Shown here piece by piece: positions 1 through 6,613 of a stretch of 64,000 nucleotides of DNA. Position numbers and translations under genes: made by a program. A model generated the notes under the pieces. It saw only the letters and a list, made by a program, of their open reading frames with translations. It searched no databases and was not told the DNA's origin. The stretch is from NCBI RefSeq assembly GCF_023074185.1, contig NZ_JADPKY010000106.1, positions 184,254 to 248,253 of the forward strand, read 5' to 3'. This stretch comes from Bradyrhizobium sp. 132 (GTDB taxonomy: Bacteria > Pseudomonadota > Alphaproteobacteria > Rhizobiales > Xanthobacteraceae). How positions within the stretch are numbered: the stretch's first letter is position 1; every line of letters begins with the position of its first letter.

Positions 1-156
1 AGAGTCGGGCGATTGCACGGTGCCAGGCGCAAAAGCCAATCCCGCGAACTTGCGCACAGTTTCCGGCACGCCGGGTGCAAGGCTTGCAACCGCGATCCCG
101 GCTGCAAACCCGAGGCCCGTAAACGCCAACCGCGCCACTCTCACGCGTTCGATCAT
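1..156 (-). CDS. Partial hypothetical protein with N-terminal hydrophobic segment
   Basis: Only the first 52 codons lie in the window; the gene runs off the left edge. It starts with ATG at 156, and that ATG overlaps the TGA of the upstream cation transporter (ATGA), so the two are probably translationally coupled. The product starts MIERVRVARL and continues with a Gly/Ala-rich hydrophobic stretch (about residues 9-28) that could be a signal peptide or membrane anchor. I do not recognise the family. Its position suggests a role in metal efflux or envelope handling, which is inference only. Confidence 0.55.
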   Translation of the reverse strand, partial: MIERVRVARLAFTGLGFAAGIAVASLAPGVPETVRKFAGLAFAPGTVQSPDS

Positions 157-839
157 TTTCGGAATCTAATAGTTGCGCTGCTGACTTGCCCTGATGAAAT
201 CGGCCGCGTTGTTGGCGCCGAAGGGTGAAGTTCGGACATCGCATGACGGATGATCTGGACGCCGCCGCAAATCCCCAGCGCGGCCATGATCGCTGCAACG
301 ATGATATCCGGCCAACCCGTGCCGGTTCCGAACACGCCCGCCGCCGCCAACAGCACGGCCAGATTACCGATCACGTCGTTTCGCGAACATATCCAGACCG
401 AGCGCATATTGGCGTCCCCGGCCCGGTAGCGGAAAAGCAAGACGGCTACCGCAGCATTGCTGACGAGCGCCAGTATGCCAACGACGCCCATCACCTCTGC
501 TTTCGGAAGAGTGCCGGACCACGCCTGAAAGGCCGTGATCCCGATCACCCACAAGGCGAGCACCAGCAAAGTGATGCCCTTCAAAAGCGCCGCGCGGGCT
601 CGCCACACCAGAACCATGCCGGCGACCCCGAGGCTGATTGCGTAATTCGCCGTATCCCCGAGGAAGTCCAGCGCATCGGCCTGCAAGGAAGCCGAACCAG
701 CCGCGATGCCGCTTCCGATCTCGGCCAGGAACATGACCCCGTTGACGCCGAGCGCAATCCACAAGACGCGGCGCCACGCGGGGTTGCTGGGCGCTGGGCC
801 GCCAGGGGAACACGATTCGTCATTGCAGCAGCCCGCCAT
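153..839 (-). CDS. Cation diffusion facilitator (CDF) family transporter
   Basis: A 228-aa polytopic membrane protein of the CDF type, which exports divalent metals from the cytoplasm in exchange for protons. The N-terminus is Cys-rich (MAGCCNDESC), suggesting a metal-sensing or metal-docking tail. About six hydrophobic segments are visible. The usual acidic pairs of TM2 and TM5 are present: D55/D58/D62 in ADALDFLGD, and N154-D155 within SRNDVIGN. It lacks the long cytoplasmic C-terminal domain of ZitB/FieF. It is divergent from a MerR regulator and has a 19-bp-spacer promoter upstream, so it is probably induced by a metal such as Cd, Zn, Pb or Co. The exact metal cannot be read from sequence. 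Confidence 0.88.
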   Translation of the reverse strand: MAGCCNDESCSPGGPAPSNPAWRRVLWIALGVNGVMFLAEIGSGIAAGSASLQADALDFLGDTANYAISLGVAGMVLVWRARAALLKGITLLVLALWVIGITAFQAWSGTLPKAEVMGVVGILALVSNAAVAVLLFRYRAGDANMRSVWICSRNDVIGNLAVLLAAAGVFGTGTGWPDIIVAAIMAALGICGGVQIIRHAMSELHPSAPTTRPISSGQVSSATIRFRK

Positions 840-865
840 GCTTCATCCTCGATACTTGAACTCAG

Positions 866-896
866 ATCTTGCATCCTCTAGTGACTAGAGGAGCAA
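866..896 (-). promoter_or_regulatory. MerR-type promoter and operator for the CDF gene
   Basis: On the minus strand a -35-like TTGCTC (891-896) and a -10-like CAAGAT (866-871) are separated by 19 bp, the over-long spacing typical of MerR-controlled promoters. Inside the spacer lies an inverted repeat with 8-bp arms, TCCTCTAG (874-881) and CTAGAGGA (885-892), around a TGA centre. The site lies between the divergent transporter and merR-type genes. The likely model is that the metal-bound regulator underwinds this promoter. Confidence 0.8.
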
Positions 897-912
897 GAGA
901 AAGGTCTCCAAA

Positions 913-1347
913 ATGGGTGACGAATGTCCCATCGGCGAGGTTGCCAGACGCACCGGCCTCAAGGTTCCGACGATCCGCTATTATGAGCAGATCGGCCTCC
1001 TGCCACCTTTGCCGCGATCCGATGGCAACCGTCGCCGTTATCGTGACAGCGACATCCGGCGCCTCGTCTTCGTCCGCCACGCGCGCGAGTTGGGTTTCGA
1101 GGTCGAGGCCATCCGCACCTTGCTCGAATTGCAGGACCAGCCCGAGGGCTCCTGCCGAGAGATCGATGCGCTTGTCGGCGAGCACCTTGAGGCCGTTGAC
1201 AGCAAAATTCAGCGGCTCGTCGCGCTTCGTGGCGAGCTTCAGCACATGTTAGCGTGCTGCAGAGGAGGTCGTGTGGCCGAGTGCCGCGTCATCGAATCAA
1301 TTTCCAACTGCGAAGCCCCAGCCAAACTCAAGAGTTTCGCATCGTGA
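913..1347 (+). CDS. MerR family metal-responsive transcriptional regulator
   Basis: A 144-aa protein with the MerR winged helix-turn-helix at the N-terminus (about residues 5-75, including IRYYEQIGLL and NRRRYRDSD) followed by a dimerisation helix. Cysteines at 81, 115/116, 124 and 133 match the sparse-Cys layout of the Cd/Pb/Zn-type members (one Cys before the long helix, two in the C-terminal loop), so it probably senses a soft divalent metal. It is transcribed away from the CDF transporter it presumably controls. The start ATG at 913 follows a purine-rich stretch (gagcaagagaaagg). Which metal it binds is not determined. Confidence 0.88.
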   Translation: MGDECPIGEVARRTGLKVPTIRYYEQIGLLPPLPRSDGNRRRYRDSDIRRLVFVRHARELGFEVEAIRTLLELQDQPEGSCREIDALVGEHLEAVDSKIQRLVALRGELQHMLACCRGGRVAECRVIESISNCEAPAKLKSFAS

Positions 1348-1827
1348 CACTGCCCGGCTTCAATTGAGTTGTTCGGGCTGTCAAGCTACTGAATGCGACC
1401 TGGCCACGGCCCTTCAAAAGTCCGGCTACGGACGGGCCTGGGCTCCCGAGCCGCTAATATCCGCGATCGGAGTAAGCAGGCCAGACTCGCTCATTAATTA
1501 GGATGTAACGAAAATAACGAGTGGCGGAAGTCCAGGGGGCTGTTTGTTGCAGGTCCCCGCAACCGCGTTCGTCAACAACGATTGCGATCTACGCTGGCTC
1601 GCCTTCGAGGTCTCTTCGGCAGCTCACGACAGCTCCCCAGCTAGCTTCCGCGCATCATTCAGCACGGCCCGGACCCGCCTTCATTCAGCTGGAGTTACTG
1701 TGACAGCGTTGGACGGTCGATTTCGTGCCGCGGTCACCGCAATTCGTGCGCCGGCCAAGGACGTGCTGCGATACGCTTAGTGAGGCCAGTGGCAGGGAGT
1801 CACAACGGCGGCGACGCCTGCCGGCCT
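1348..1827. other. 480-bp stretch without a recognisable gene
   Basis: No convincing coding sequence was found. A 78-codon open frame on the plus strand (1544-1780) has no recognisable family, no clear ribosome binding site and unremarkable composition; I would not call it a gene. The segment lies between the regulator and the decayed hipA remnant and is probably part of the same eroded region. Confidence 0.5.
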
Positions 1828-2193
1828 TCATTCAAGGAGTTCAACCAGCGCCTCCGGAGCATCGGCGAACGCGAACGGGTTGAGGAATTGCCGCCGCCAC
1901 AGGAAATTGCGGTCGACTTCCGAGAGCGCTGCCGTGTCGCATATTTCTTTCCAGAACCTCTTGATCGCCTTGATCTGTCCCGCGATGAGCTTGGTCGCCT
2001 CATCGAGTCCGAAGGAAGAGCGGTGCGGCCTGAAGGCACACGGTGATCTGGCTCGTGCGTCGCTCGCCGGTGATGAACATCGCCTGGCTGGCCTCTCCGC
2101 CGGTCCTGACCTGCGGGCAGATGTCGTAAGCGGGCGTCAGCGAGAGTTCTTTTCCAACGCCGCGTGGTTGCGGGCGTGATCGTCCGTGCTGTC
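1828..2193 (-). pseudogene. Decayed C-terminal remnant of a HipA-family toxin kinase
   Basis: Minus-strand translation gives recognisable HipA C-terminal blocks split over frames. STDDHARNHA lies around 2190-2161, in one frame. LTPAYDICPQ followed by GGEASQAMFI lies around 2140-2070, in a second frame. LWRRQFLNPFAF lies around 1901-1866, back in the first frame and ending in TGA at 1830-1828. At least two compensating frameshifts (about 2155-2175 and 2010-2025) and loss of the N-terminal two thirds mean it cannot encode an active kinase. In intact HipA proteins the DDHxRNH block belongs to the kinase core. No hipB antitoxin gene remains next to it. Family assignment rests on motif recall. Confidence 0.8.
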
Positions 2194-2206
2194 TTCGCGT
2201 CAACAC

Positions 2207-2257
2207 AATGATCCATAAATGGATCATTTGGGCCTATATGGTCCATTAATGGACCAT
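2207..2257. promoter_or_regulatory. Two near-identical palindromes, probable operator pair
   Basis: There are two 20-bp palindromes of the form ATGRTCCATWAATGGAYCAT. The first lies at 2207-2228 (10-bp arms around AA), the second at 2238-2257 (perfect, no spacer). Their centres are 30 bp apart, close to three helical turns, as expected for cooperative dimer binding. They lie immediately upstream of the HipA remnant in its own orientation, where hipBA operators would sit, so they may be fossil HipB operators. They also lie downstream of the unrelated gene at 2293-2574. Confidence 0.6.
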
Positions 2258-2292
2258 GGATGCCGGAGATTTGGCCTCAGCCGACTGATCCC

Positions 2293-2574
2293 TTAGTCAG
2301 GCACCGACTTCATCTCGACCAGCAGCTTCTGCGTTTCGCCCAGCAACGCCCGGATCGCCCGTCGTTCCGCAATCCCGTCCTGCGTGAATGCGCCGTGTGT
2401 CCGCGCATTCTGATTTCCCTTCGGCGGGCCCGATCTCCGTGCGCCGCCGTGCATGCGGCAGCGGCCTTTGCCTTGCACTGCCGGCGCGCGGCAGGCGGTG
2501 CCGCTACGCGTCCCGGCGCCGCAACGCGGGCTCGTCATCATCGCGCCCGTGTTGCGGATGTGATCGCCGTTCAT
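2293..2574 (-). CDS. Small conserved protein with HGG...GNxNAxxHG motif
   Basis: A 93-aa basic protein. It contains a Cys/His-rich N-terminal part (CGAGTRSGTACRAP, then CRMHGGA) and the sequence GPPKGNQNARTHG, followed by a short helical tail. I recognise this pattern from small uncharacterised alphaproteobacterial proteins often found near mobile or phage-derived DNA; no biochemical role is known to me. The Cys/His spacing suggests a small zinc-binding, possibly nucleic-acid-binding fold (inference). Its ATG overlaps the TGA of the upstream gene (ATGA at 2571-2574), so the pair is a co-translated cassette. Confidence 0.7.
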   Translation of the reverse strand: MNGDHIRNTGAMMTSPRCGAGTRSGTACRAPAVQGKGRCRMHGGARRSGPPKGNQNARTHGAFTQDGIAERRAIRALLGETQKLLVEMKSVPD

Positions 2575-3209
2575 GCGCCGGCGCCTTGTCTGGATTCGGC
2601 CTCGCGCGGCGGGACCGGTCCTGCATCTGTCGCAGCGTTCGGCTCCGCCACGATCATGCTCGCATGTTGGGTGACGTTGCCCACGATCGCCCTGCCGCCG
2701 TCCTGCACCGACAAGTTCCGGACCGTGATCGCGCGCTCGCCGTTGTTGCGGTGGCGGCTGAGTGCCTCGATCTGGCTTGCGAAGGTGCGGGTCAGCCGGG
2801 TCAATGCGCGTGTGATGCTTTCCTGCTGCTGGACGTCGCCGCTGCAGGCGAGGCGGCAGGCGGAGCGCATCGCCGCCGTGTGAACGGACACCATCTGGAC
2901 TGCGAGCATGGCCTCGATCGAATCCTTCGGCGCGATGCTCTTCACCATCGAGATCATGAAGGCGAGATTGGCTTCATCGGGCTCTCGTCCGATCGCGCTG
3001 GCCTTCACCAATTGCCTCAGCAGACCATGTAGCGCGTCGCGGTCGGCGGCACCGAGCGCCTCGGCGAGCAGGCGTTCGCCGGCTTGGGGGTCGGTGTGGT
3101 GGATCACAATCCGCCGTTTGTAGAGTTTGATCCGCGGGCTGGCGGCAAGGCCGCTGAGATCGTTTGCCGCAACCGGCAGCGTGCTGTGGCGTTTCGCAGA
3201 TGTCGTCAT
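2571..3209 (-). CDS. Conserved hypothetical protein, partner of the HGG protein
   Basis: A 212-aa protein of unknown function. I chose the ATG at 3209 (MTTSAKRHS) over an upstream in-frame ATG because AAAGGA lies about 10 bases before it. It has a mixed basic N-terminus, then a predicted helical middle (about residues 40-160) and a conserved-looking segment AIVGNVTQH near residue 180, followed by a Pro/Ala-rich tail. No catalytic motif or membrane segment is visible. Translation is coupled to the downstream 93-aa protein. I associate similar pairs with Bradyrhizobium accessory DNA but cannot assign a function. Confidence 0.65.
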   Translation of the reverse strand: MTTSAKRHSTLPVAANDLSGLAASPRIKLYKRRIVIHHTDPQAGERLLAEALGAADRDALHGLLRQLVKASAIGREPDEANLAFMISMVKSIAPKDSIEAMLAVQMVSVHTAAMRSACRLACSGDVQQQESITRALTRLTRTFASQIEALSRHRNNGERAITVRNLSVQDGGRAIVGNVTQHASMIVAEPNAATDAGPVPPREAESRQGAGA

Positions 3210-3379
3210 GTGCTGTGTCCTTTGCCGGCGCGGGCTCATGGCGCGCGAAATCAATCGCTCGCTTGCTGCGCGCTTGGGCGATTTTCGAGATGTCGATGAA
3301 GGGCTTACGCGCAATCGCCGCTAGGCGCCCCGTGGTCGGGCGGTGTGACGCTGGCGATTGTTGCGATGATGCCATCATG

Positions 3380-3518
3380 CCGGTGTTTTGCCCGACGAGT
3401 CAAACGGCTTTGCCTGCTGCGCAATCCCTGTCAGTGCAAGTTCTTGTCCGTGCAAGTCCTTGTTCTGACAAGGACCGGCTACTGTGCATGGGGTTGTTTT
3501 CGCGGTTTTTGTTTCGAT
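3380..3518 (+). repeat. Dispersed intergenic repeat, copy A
   Basis: It starts with CCGGTGTTTTGCCCGACG and ends with TACTGTGCATGGGGTTGTTT. Both end blocks recur in the same order and nearly the same spacing on the minus strand at 40285-40416. The middle is divergent. I recall this type as a common noncoding repeat of Bradyrhizobium; no ORF or transposase is associated with it. Confidence 0.75.
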
Positions 3519-3564
3519 GCTGCCCTGACGTGCCGCCGCGCCGGCGCCAACGGCATGATCGCCT

Positions 3565-3672
3565 GCCGTTGGTGAAGGCCGGCAGGCTGCGCGCGCTCGC
3601 GGTGTCATCAGCCGAGCGGCTGCCATCGCTGCCTCGCCGAGGTCGTTGCCGCCGCGAACATCAAGGCGGAAT
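3565..3672 (+). pseudogene. Remnant of a tripartite tricarboxylate (TctC/Bug) receptor
   Basis: The plus strand encodes VKAGRLRALAVSSAERLPSL, which matches the conserved GKLRALAV-S-R-PALP block of TctC-type periplasmic receptors. After a frame change follows AEVVAAANIKAE and a TAG, resembling the extreme C-terminus of the same family. The roughly 90 residues that normally separate these blocks are missing, so this is an internally deleted fossil. No TctAB genes are nearby. Confidence 0.55.
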
Positions 3673-3712
3673 AGGGTGCGCAGTTTGCGCGAAATGCCGG
3701 AGTGGCCGATCC

Positions 3713-4174
3713 CTATCCGATGCCGGCCATCTGAGCTAACCGCTCGAGCAGCGGCCGCTGTCCCGCGTTGATCTTCTTGTGCGCTTCTTCGAGGGTGAAC
3801 CATTCGGCACGGTCGACCTCGGGGAAGGTCTGTCGTTTGCCGCTACGTGGCGGCCATTCCATCTCGAACATGTTGCTGCGAATGCTGCGCACGTCGATGT
3901 CGAATTCGGCAGCGAACGCGGTGACGACCTTGCCGCCGCGCTGCTTGACCTGCCCAAGCGAGGTCAGCGGCATGGACAATGCGAAGCCGAGCTCTTCGGC
4001 AAACTCCCGCCGCGCTGCAGCTTCCGGATCTTCCCTGTCCGTATGCTCACCCTTCGGGATGGACCATGCACCGAAGTCCTTGTTGCGCCAGAACGGCCCT
4101 CCGGGATGAACAAGGAGAACCTCGACTTCCCGCCGCTTTCGATATGCGAGGATCCCGGCACTGGTCGACGGCAT
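3713..4174 (-). CDS. Nudix hydrolase
   Basis: A 153-aa protein with a complete Nudix box: G42, E48, R56-E57 and E60-E61 fit Gx5Ex7REUxEExGU. Such enzymes cleave nucleoside diphosphates linked to another moiety, using Mg bound by the box glutamates. The substrate is not evident; the N-terminal SAGILAYR and the conserved WSIPKGE segment resemble the small MutT/YfcD-like or diadenosine-polyphosphate hydrolase group. The product is cytoplasmic, with no signal peptide. It is followed on the same strand upstream by the transglycosylase gene, with a 63-bp gap. Confidence 0.88.
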   Translation of the reverse strand: MPSTSAGILAYRKRREVEVLLVHPGGPFWRNKDFGAWSIPKGEHTDREDPEAAARREFAEELGFALSMPLTSLGQVKQRGGKVVTAFAAEFDIDVRSIRSNMFEMEWPPRSGKRQTFPEVDRAEWFTLEEAHKKINAGQRPLLERLAQMAGIG

Positions 4175-4237
4175 GGCTGATTCCCTGCAGGCGAACCAAC
4201 GGAAGCCGCTCCATCGAGCGGCTTGCGGACTTGTGCA

Positions 4238-5197
4238 TCAGCCGGCAGATCGTTCGTGGGCGGCGAGACGGATGGCTCGGGTTTTCGCGCTCTTTCCGGC
4301 CGCGCGCGCTTCAATCATGCTGCGCCTCTTGGCGTGAGTCGAGGCGTTCTTCCGGAGCAGGGTTGCGATCCGCTTGCGTGCACGGCTGGTATTCAACCGG
4401 GCGGCCAGTTCCTCGGCCTTGCGAATGATGGTGGCGGCCGAGGGCGTCAGGTTGACCGGAACCCAGGCGACGTCTTTCGTCTTGGACAGGCTGCCGATGC
4501 CCTCGCAGGGAGCTTCGCGTGGTAGGTCGATCCGGATCGCGAGGGCCTCCGTGCGTTCGGTCCAGTCTTCGGCCTTGGTGCCCGTGATGATGCGGACATA
4601 GTCTCGCGTCTCGCGCGGCAGCTCGCTCTCCTTGGCGAGCCATTTCTGGATCCGGCCGGGACCCGCGTTGTAGGCGGCCGCGGCCAGGCCGAGATTGCCG
4701 AAATCGTCGCGCAGCTTGCGCAGGAATTTTGCGGATGCCGGCAGCGCCTTCATCGGATCGAAGGGATCATCTAACCCGACCTCCGCAGCCGTCTCCGGCA
4801 TGAATTGCGCGACGCCCTGTGCGCCGGCTTGGCTGACCTCGTCGGACCTGAAGCGGCTCTCCTGCCAGATCAGGCGGGCGAAGAACGGCACCGGAATGCC
4901 GCTGGCCTCGGCTGCTCCACGAAGCGCGTGGCAGAATCGTTCCGTCCGCGAAACCGGCGCCTGCGTGACAGGCTCGTTCGCAAGCGGCTCGGGTGCCTCC
5001 TCATGGGCCGCGCGTGCATTGGCGAACTCGAGCGCCTGCACGCTTGCGAGGAACAGTTCGACCACCGGAACGAGTGGCGAGGCTTGCGTGTTTTCAAGAA
5101 CAGCGTGTTCGAAAGCCGATGTCTGGCGGGACGCCGACGGATCGAGGTCACACATCAGAATCATAAACGCGGCGCAAGCCGCGACGACAAATCGCAT
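4238..5197 (-). CDS. Lytic transglycosylase (SLT domain)
   Basis: A 319-aa exported muramidase-like protein that cleaves the MurNAc-GlcNAc bond of peptidoglycan. The N-terminus is hydrophobic (VVAACAAFMILMC) and could be a signal peptide or, with the Cys, a lipoprotein-like leader. The SLT domain spans about residues 90-215: catalytic Glu in IWQESRF, then GAQGVAQFMP and AAYNAGPGRIQKW. The C-terminal 80 residues are Lys/Arg-rich and may bind the wall or nucleic acid. It is divergent from an L,D-transpeptidase, giving a small cell-wall-remodelling pair around a shared 190-bp intergenic region. Confidence 0.9.
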   Translation of the reverse strand: MRFVVAACAAFMILMCDLDPSASRQTSAFEHAVLENTQASPLVPVVELFLASVQALEFANARAAHEEAPEPLANEPVTQAPVSRTERFCHALRGAAEASGIPVPFFARLIWQESRFRSDEVSQAGAQGVAQFMPETAAEVGLDDPFDPMKALPASAKFLRKLRDDFGNLGLAAAAYNAGPGRIQKWLAKESELPRETRDYVRIITGTKAEDWTERTEALAIRIDLPREAPCEGIGSLSKTKDVAWVPVNLTPSAATIIRKAEELAARLNTSRARKRIATLLRKNASTHAKRRSMIEARAAGKSAKTRAIRLAAHERSAG

Positions 5198-5250
5198 TGC
5201 GTGGACAACCTCGAACTGTGGGTGAACGGCCGGCGGCGCGCCGACGATAG

Positions 5251-5278
5251 GGAGTTCTTAGACGACAAGGAGTTCTTA
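5251..5278. repeat. Direct repeat GGAGTTCTTA (two copies)
   Basis: GGAGTTCTTA occurs at 5251-5260 and 5269-5278, start to start 18 bp, in the divergent region between the transglycosylase and L,D-transpeptidase genes. It could be a regulator binding site or chance; nothing else in the window supports a role. Confidence 0.35.
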
Positions 5279-5387
5279 ACCGTGTGATTGCGGCAAAGCT
5301 GCGGTCTCGTCGGTTCCGCCGGTGCTACTACGGTGTTCCCGCCGGGAAACTCTCCGCCGTTTTGCGGGACATATTGGGACGAGCGAC

Positions 5388-6422
5388 ATGATGCGGTGGA
5401 TTATTGGCGCGGTGATTTCGCTGTCGGTGATCTGTCCGGCGCTTGCAGGGCATCTCGATGCAGCGGCGGTGAACGATGCTGTGCGTCCTGCGAAACAGCC
5501 GGCTACCGACAAGATCAGCGCGTCCGTTGTGAAGCTTCAAATCATGCTGGACCGTGCGCAGTTCTCGCCCGGCGAAATCGACGGCAAGTTCGGCGAGAAC
5601 GCGCAGAAGGCGTTGAAGGCATTTTCCGAGCAGAGCGGTATCGCATCCGACAAGACGATCGCGCCGGAGCTTTGGGACAGGCTGAGCGCGGCGAGCGAAG
5701 GTCCCATGATTGCCGACTACAAGATCACCGACGCCGATGTGAAGGGACCGTTCCTGAAAGAGCTGCCGGGCAAGCTCGAGGACATGAAGGCGCTGAAGGC
5801 GCTGAGCTACACCAGCCCGCTCGAGAGGCTCGCCGAAAAATTCCACATGAGCGGCGACCTGCTTCGGACGCTCAATCCCGGCAAGTCCTTCGACAAGGCC
5901 GGCGAGACGATCACTGTCGCAAATGTCCCTGCACGAAGAGAGCTGCCACCCGTTGCGCGGATCGAGATCGACAAGAGCAACGGGACGCTGAGGGCGTTCG
6001 ACGGGGCCGGCCGCCTGCTCGCATTCTATCCCGCGACAATCGGCAGTCCGGACCGTCCGACGCCGAAGGGTACGCTCAAGGTCACCAGCACCGACGACAA
6101 GCCGACCTATCACTACAATCCTGACTACAAGTTCAGCAGCGTCAAATCGAAACAGCCGTTCGATGTCCAACCGGGCCCGAACAATCCGGTGGGGGCATAT
6201 TGGATCGGCTTGTCGGCGCAGGGTTACGGCATCCACGGCACGGCGGAGCCCGACAAGGTCAGCAAGTCGGCGTCGCACGGCTGCGTCAGGCTGACTAATT
6301 GGGACGTGCGCGCGCTCGGTGACCACGTCAAGCGTGGCACACCGGTGGTCTTCCTGGATGCGCCGACGGAGTCGGCTTCCAAGCAGCGGGGGAAGTCTGG
6401 CGGCAGGCGCGCCTCGAACTGA
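5388..6422 (+). CDS. L,D-transpeptidase with peptidoglycan-binding domain
   Basis: A 344-aa periplasmic enzyme forming 3-3 cross-links or lipoprotein links in peptidoglycan. Start is at the ATG ATG pair (5388/5391), giving the signal peptide MMRWIIGAVISLSVICPALA. A PG_binding_1-like repeat follows (about residues 47-95, with FGENAQKALKAF), then a LysM-like linker segment, then the YkuD domain. The catalytic signature is complete: GIHGTAEP and SHGCVRL. It is divergent from the lytic transglycosylase. A further in-frame ATG at 5322 is less likely because it places charged residues before the signal peptide. Confidence 0.92.
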   Translation: MMRWIIGAVISLSVICPALAGHLDAAAVNDAVRPAKQPATDKISASVVKLQIMLDRAQFSPGEIDGKFGENAQKALKAFSEQSGIASDKTIAPELWDRLSAASEGPMIADYKITDADVKGPFLKELPGKLEDMKALKALSYTSPLERLAEKFHMSGDLLRTLNPGKSFDKAGETITVANVPARRELPPVARIEIDKSNGTLRAFDGAGRLLAFYPATIGSPDRPTPKGTLKVTSTDDKPTYHYNPDYKFSSVKSKQPFDVQPGPNNPVGAYWIGLSAQGYGIHGTAEPDKVSKSASHGCVRLTNWDVRALGDHVKRGTPVVFLDAPTESASKQRGKSGGRRASN

Positions 6423-6431
6423 TCCTTGAAA

Positions 6432-6610
6432 CTAGTCCTTGGGAAAGTCTTTGGGAAAGTCTTGGCGCATCGCGATCTCGGCGGCATCGCCGGGCGACAG
6501 CACGGTCTGGTCGAACGCTGTTTGCGGTCTCGTCATGATGTCGTAGAGCGAGATGCCCCTTGATGGGCTTGCCCATGAGCTCGCGGACGCAGTCGGCGAG
6601 CGTGCCGTTC
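6432..6610 (-). pseudogene. Degraded C-terminal coding remnant of unknown family
   Basis: On the minus strand, GTLADCVRELMGKPIKG (one frame) continues as ISLYDIMTRPQTAFDQ and on to a TAG at 6434-6432 if one extra G near 6562 is removed. The tail holds a 12-bp tandem duplication (TTGGGAAAGTCT on the plus strand) encoding a repeated DFPK. Codon usage looks coding, but there is no room for an N-terminus because the VOC gene ends at 6614. I read it as a frameshifted leftover and do not recognise the family. Confidence 0.4.
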
Positions 6611-6613
6611 AAA

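Larger units (their letters stand above)
3210..3712. other. 503-bp gene-free stretch holding a dispersed repeat and a TctC remnant
   Basis: No intact gene is visible. The segment holds a long dispersed repeat (3380-3518), which recurs inverted near 40285-40416, and a plus-strand remnant of a tripartite tricarboxylate receptor (3565-3672). Together with the HipA fossil this marks 1348-3712 as a region of repeated insertion and deletion. Confidence 0.7.

Noticed and set aside
1530..1565. tRNA 3'-end-like string (GCAGGTCCCCGCAACC)
   Set aside because: No acceptor, anticodon or D-arm pairing could be built around it, so neither a tRNA nor an attachment site can be supported.
1544..1780. A 78-codon plus-strand open frame
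   Set aside because: No family, no ribosome binding site, surrounded by non-coding sequence.
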